This document shows positions 63,501-64,000 of a stretch of 64,000 nt of DNA, piece after piece (the stretch's first letter is position 1; each line of letters starts with the position of its first letter). The DNA comes from Rebecca billardiae RCC1528 (Eukaryota; Haptophyta). The position numbers and the translations under genes are program-made. Location: positions 3,906,001 through 3,970,000 of the forward strand of contig OZ251225.1 in the NCBI GenBank assembly GCA_965240325.2. Direction: 5' to 3'. The notes below the pieces were generated by a model that saw only the letters and a list, made by a program, of their open reading frames with translations, had not been told where the DNA came from and did no database searches.

Positions 63501-63522
63501 CGCTTCTGGCTCCCCTACCCGT
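60512..63522. mobile_element. 3.0-kb foldback element with 627-bp, nearly identical inverted arms
   Basis: Arms 60512-61138 and 62896-63522 are inverted copies of equal length with only about five differences seen by eye, enclosing 1757 bp. Each end starts ACGGGTAGGGGAGCC and carries three GGGTAGGGG blocks within 80 bp, one pair forming a self-complementary GGGTAGGGGTCCCCTACCC. No clear target duplication was found. The interior has no recognised domain; its longest ORF (61701-62858, minus) looks noncoding. Either a foldback transposon or an inverted duplication; homogenised arms imply youth or gene conversion. Confidence 0.75.
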
Positions 63523-63655
63523 GCCTCGTCACCCACGGCCACGAGCGAATGTGGAAAGACGCGAACCCGCAAAGGATACATTGCGACAGCACTGGCACGG
63601 CCCGCCGACCCCCCCCGCCCGCCAGGGCACAGTTTGTATTCTTCGTCGTCATACG

Positions 63656-64000
63656 ATGGCGGCCGGATCCGCTGCATCAATGCCGCCCGCGACGATCATC
63701 TTTGCGATCTCGCTGCTCGCCGCAGCGCTCGACCCAGCCAGCGGCACGAGCGCGCACCACCTCCGGCGTACTGCTGTTCATCGCTCGCCAGCGGCGTGCG
63801 CCCGGCCAGCCCGGCCCGCGGCGCGTGCATTGCCCGCCCGCGCGCTTGGCGCCGTTCTCGGCCCGCGCGCGGCCGCGCCCGCGCGCCTGAGTGCCGGCCG
63901 GCGGCTCGGGCCGAGGATGCTCCTGGATGACGGCAGTGACATTGACATCGACGTTGTCGCCGCAGCAGAGGCCGCGGCCAAGCTCACGAGCTTCTCCTCG
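63656..64000 (+). CDS. N-terminus of an organelle- or secretory-targeted protein, truncated by window end
   Basis: The frame from ATG 63656 stays open to the last base (115 codons). It starts MAAGSAASMPPATIIFAISL and continues with a hydrophobic signal-peptide core (IIFAISLLAAAL) ending near GTSA. A stretch of ~65 residues rich in Arg, Ala, Pro and Ser and poor in acidic residues follows (HHLRRTAVHRSPAA...). The first acidic block appears at about residue 97 (DDGSDIDIDVVAAAEAAAK). This signal-plus-transit layout is typical of plastid-targeted proteins in algae with secondary plastids. The mature protein is off the edge and cannot be identified. Confidence 0.55.
   Translation, partial: MAAGSAASMPPATIIFAISLLAAALDPASGTSAHHLRRTAVHRSPAACARPARPAARALPARALGAVLGPRAAAPARLSAGRRLGPRMLLDDGSDIDIDVVAAAEAAAKLTSFSS

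Overview
The window looks like nuclear DNA of a unicellular eukaryotic alga, most simply a haptophyte-like one. It is very GC-rich. Genes have short introns (about 105-260 nt). Most donors begin GTGCGC, one intron looks GC-AG, and proteins are rich in Ala, Pro, Arg and Gly. The gene set fits a eukaryotic protist: V-ATPase subunit B, a bestrophin, cyclic-nucleotide-dependent kinase, PAPS sulfotransferase, SAC3/GANP protein, cortactin-like N-terminus and EsV-1-7 repeats. The lineage is inferred from style and content, not from a marker gene.

Layout. 1-17 kb is mostly genic: an EsV-1-7 repeat protein cut by the left edge, a secreted or membrane Cys-rich protein, an NPF-containing protein with a duplicated beta-rich domain, a sulfotransferase, V-ATPase B (five exons), a divergently transcribed RS plus S1-domain RNA-binding protein, and a cortactin-NTA-like disordered protein. 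17-31.5 kb is a repeat graveyard: several foldback elements with ~400-bp inverted arms (some with near 9-bp target duplications), one nested inside another, an exact-junction tandem duplication, a 1.8-kb palindrome, a hAT element with a perfect 8-bp duplication that keeps only the BED-finger end of its transposase, and 141-bp hairpin elements whose two stems differ but stay self-complementary. 31.6-35 kb carries a small coiled-coil gene and a THP3/LENG8-type gene. 36-38 kb holds an uninterrupted CRESS-DNA-type replication initiator (Rep), probably an endogenous viral or plasmid insertion. 39.5-58.4 kb is genic again: bestrophin, a 2OG-Fe(II) dioxygenase and an unknown protein (divergent pair), a poorly resolved gene, a BRCT protein and a CW-finger protein (divergent pair), and a membrane-anchored kinase with three cyclic-nucleotide-binding domains. 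58.4-63.5 kb contains no recognised gene but has a 3.0-kb element with 627-bp, nearly identical inverted arms. At 63,656 a new gene opens with a signal-peptide-plus-basic leader and runs off the right edge.

How the genes relate. There are no operons. The closest functional groupings are tight divergent pairs sharing 60-350-bp intergenic regions (V-ATPase B / S1-RS protein; coiled-coil / THP3; dioxygenase / unknown; BRCT / CW). V-ATPase B, the sulfotransferase and the LFD/NPF-motif proteins all point to endomembrane work, but that grouping is inference. Exon boundaries were placed by hand from reading frame, family alignment and splice dinucleotides; no transcript evidence was available.
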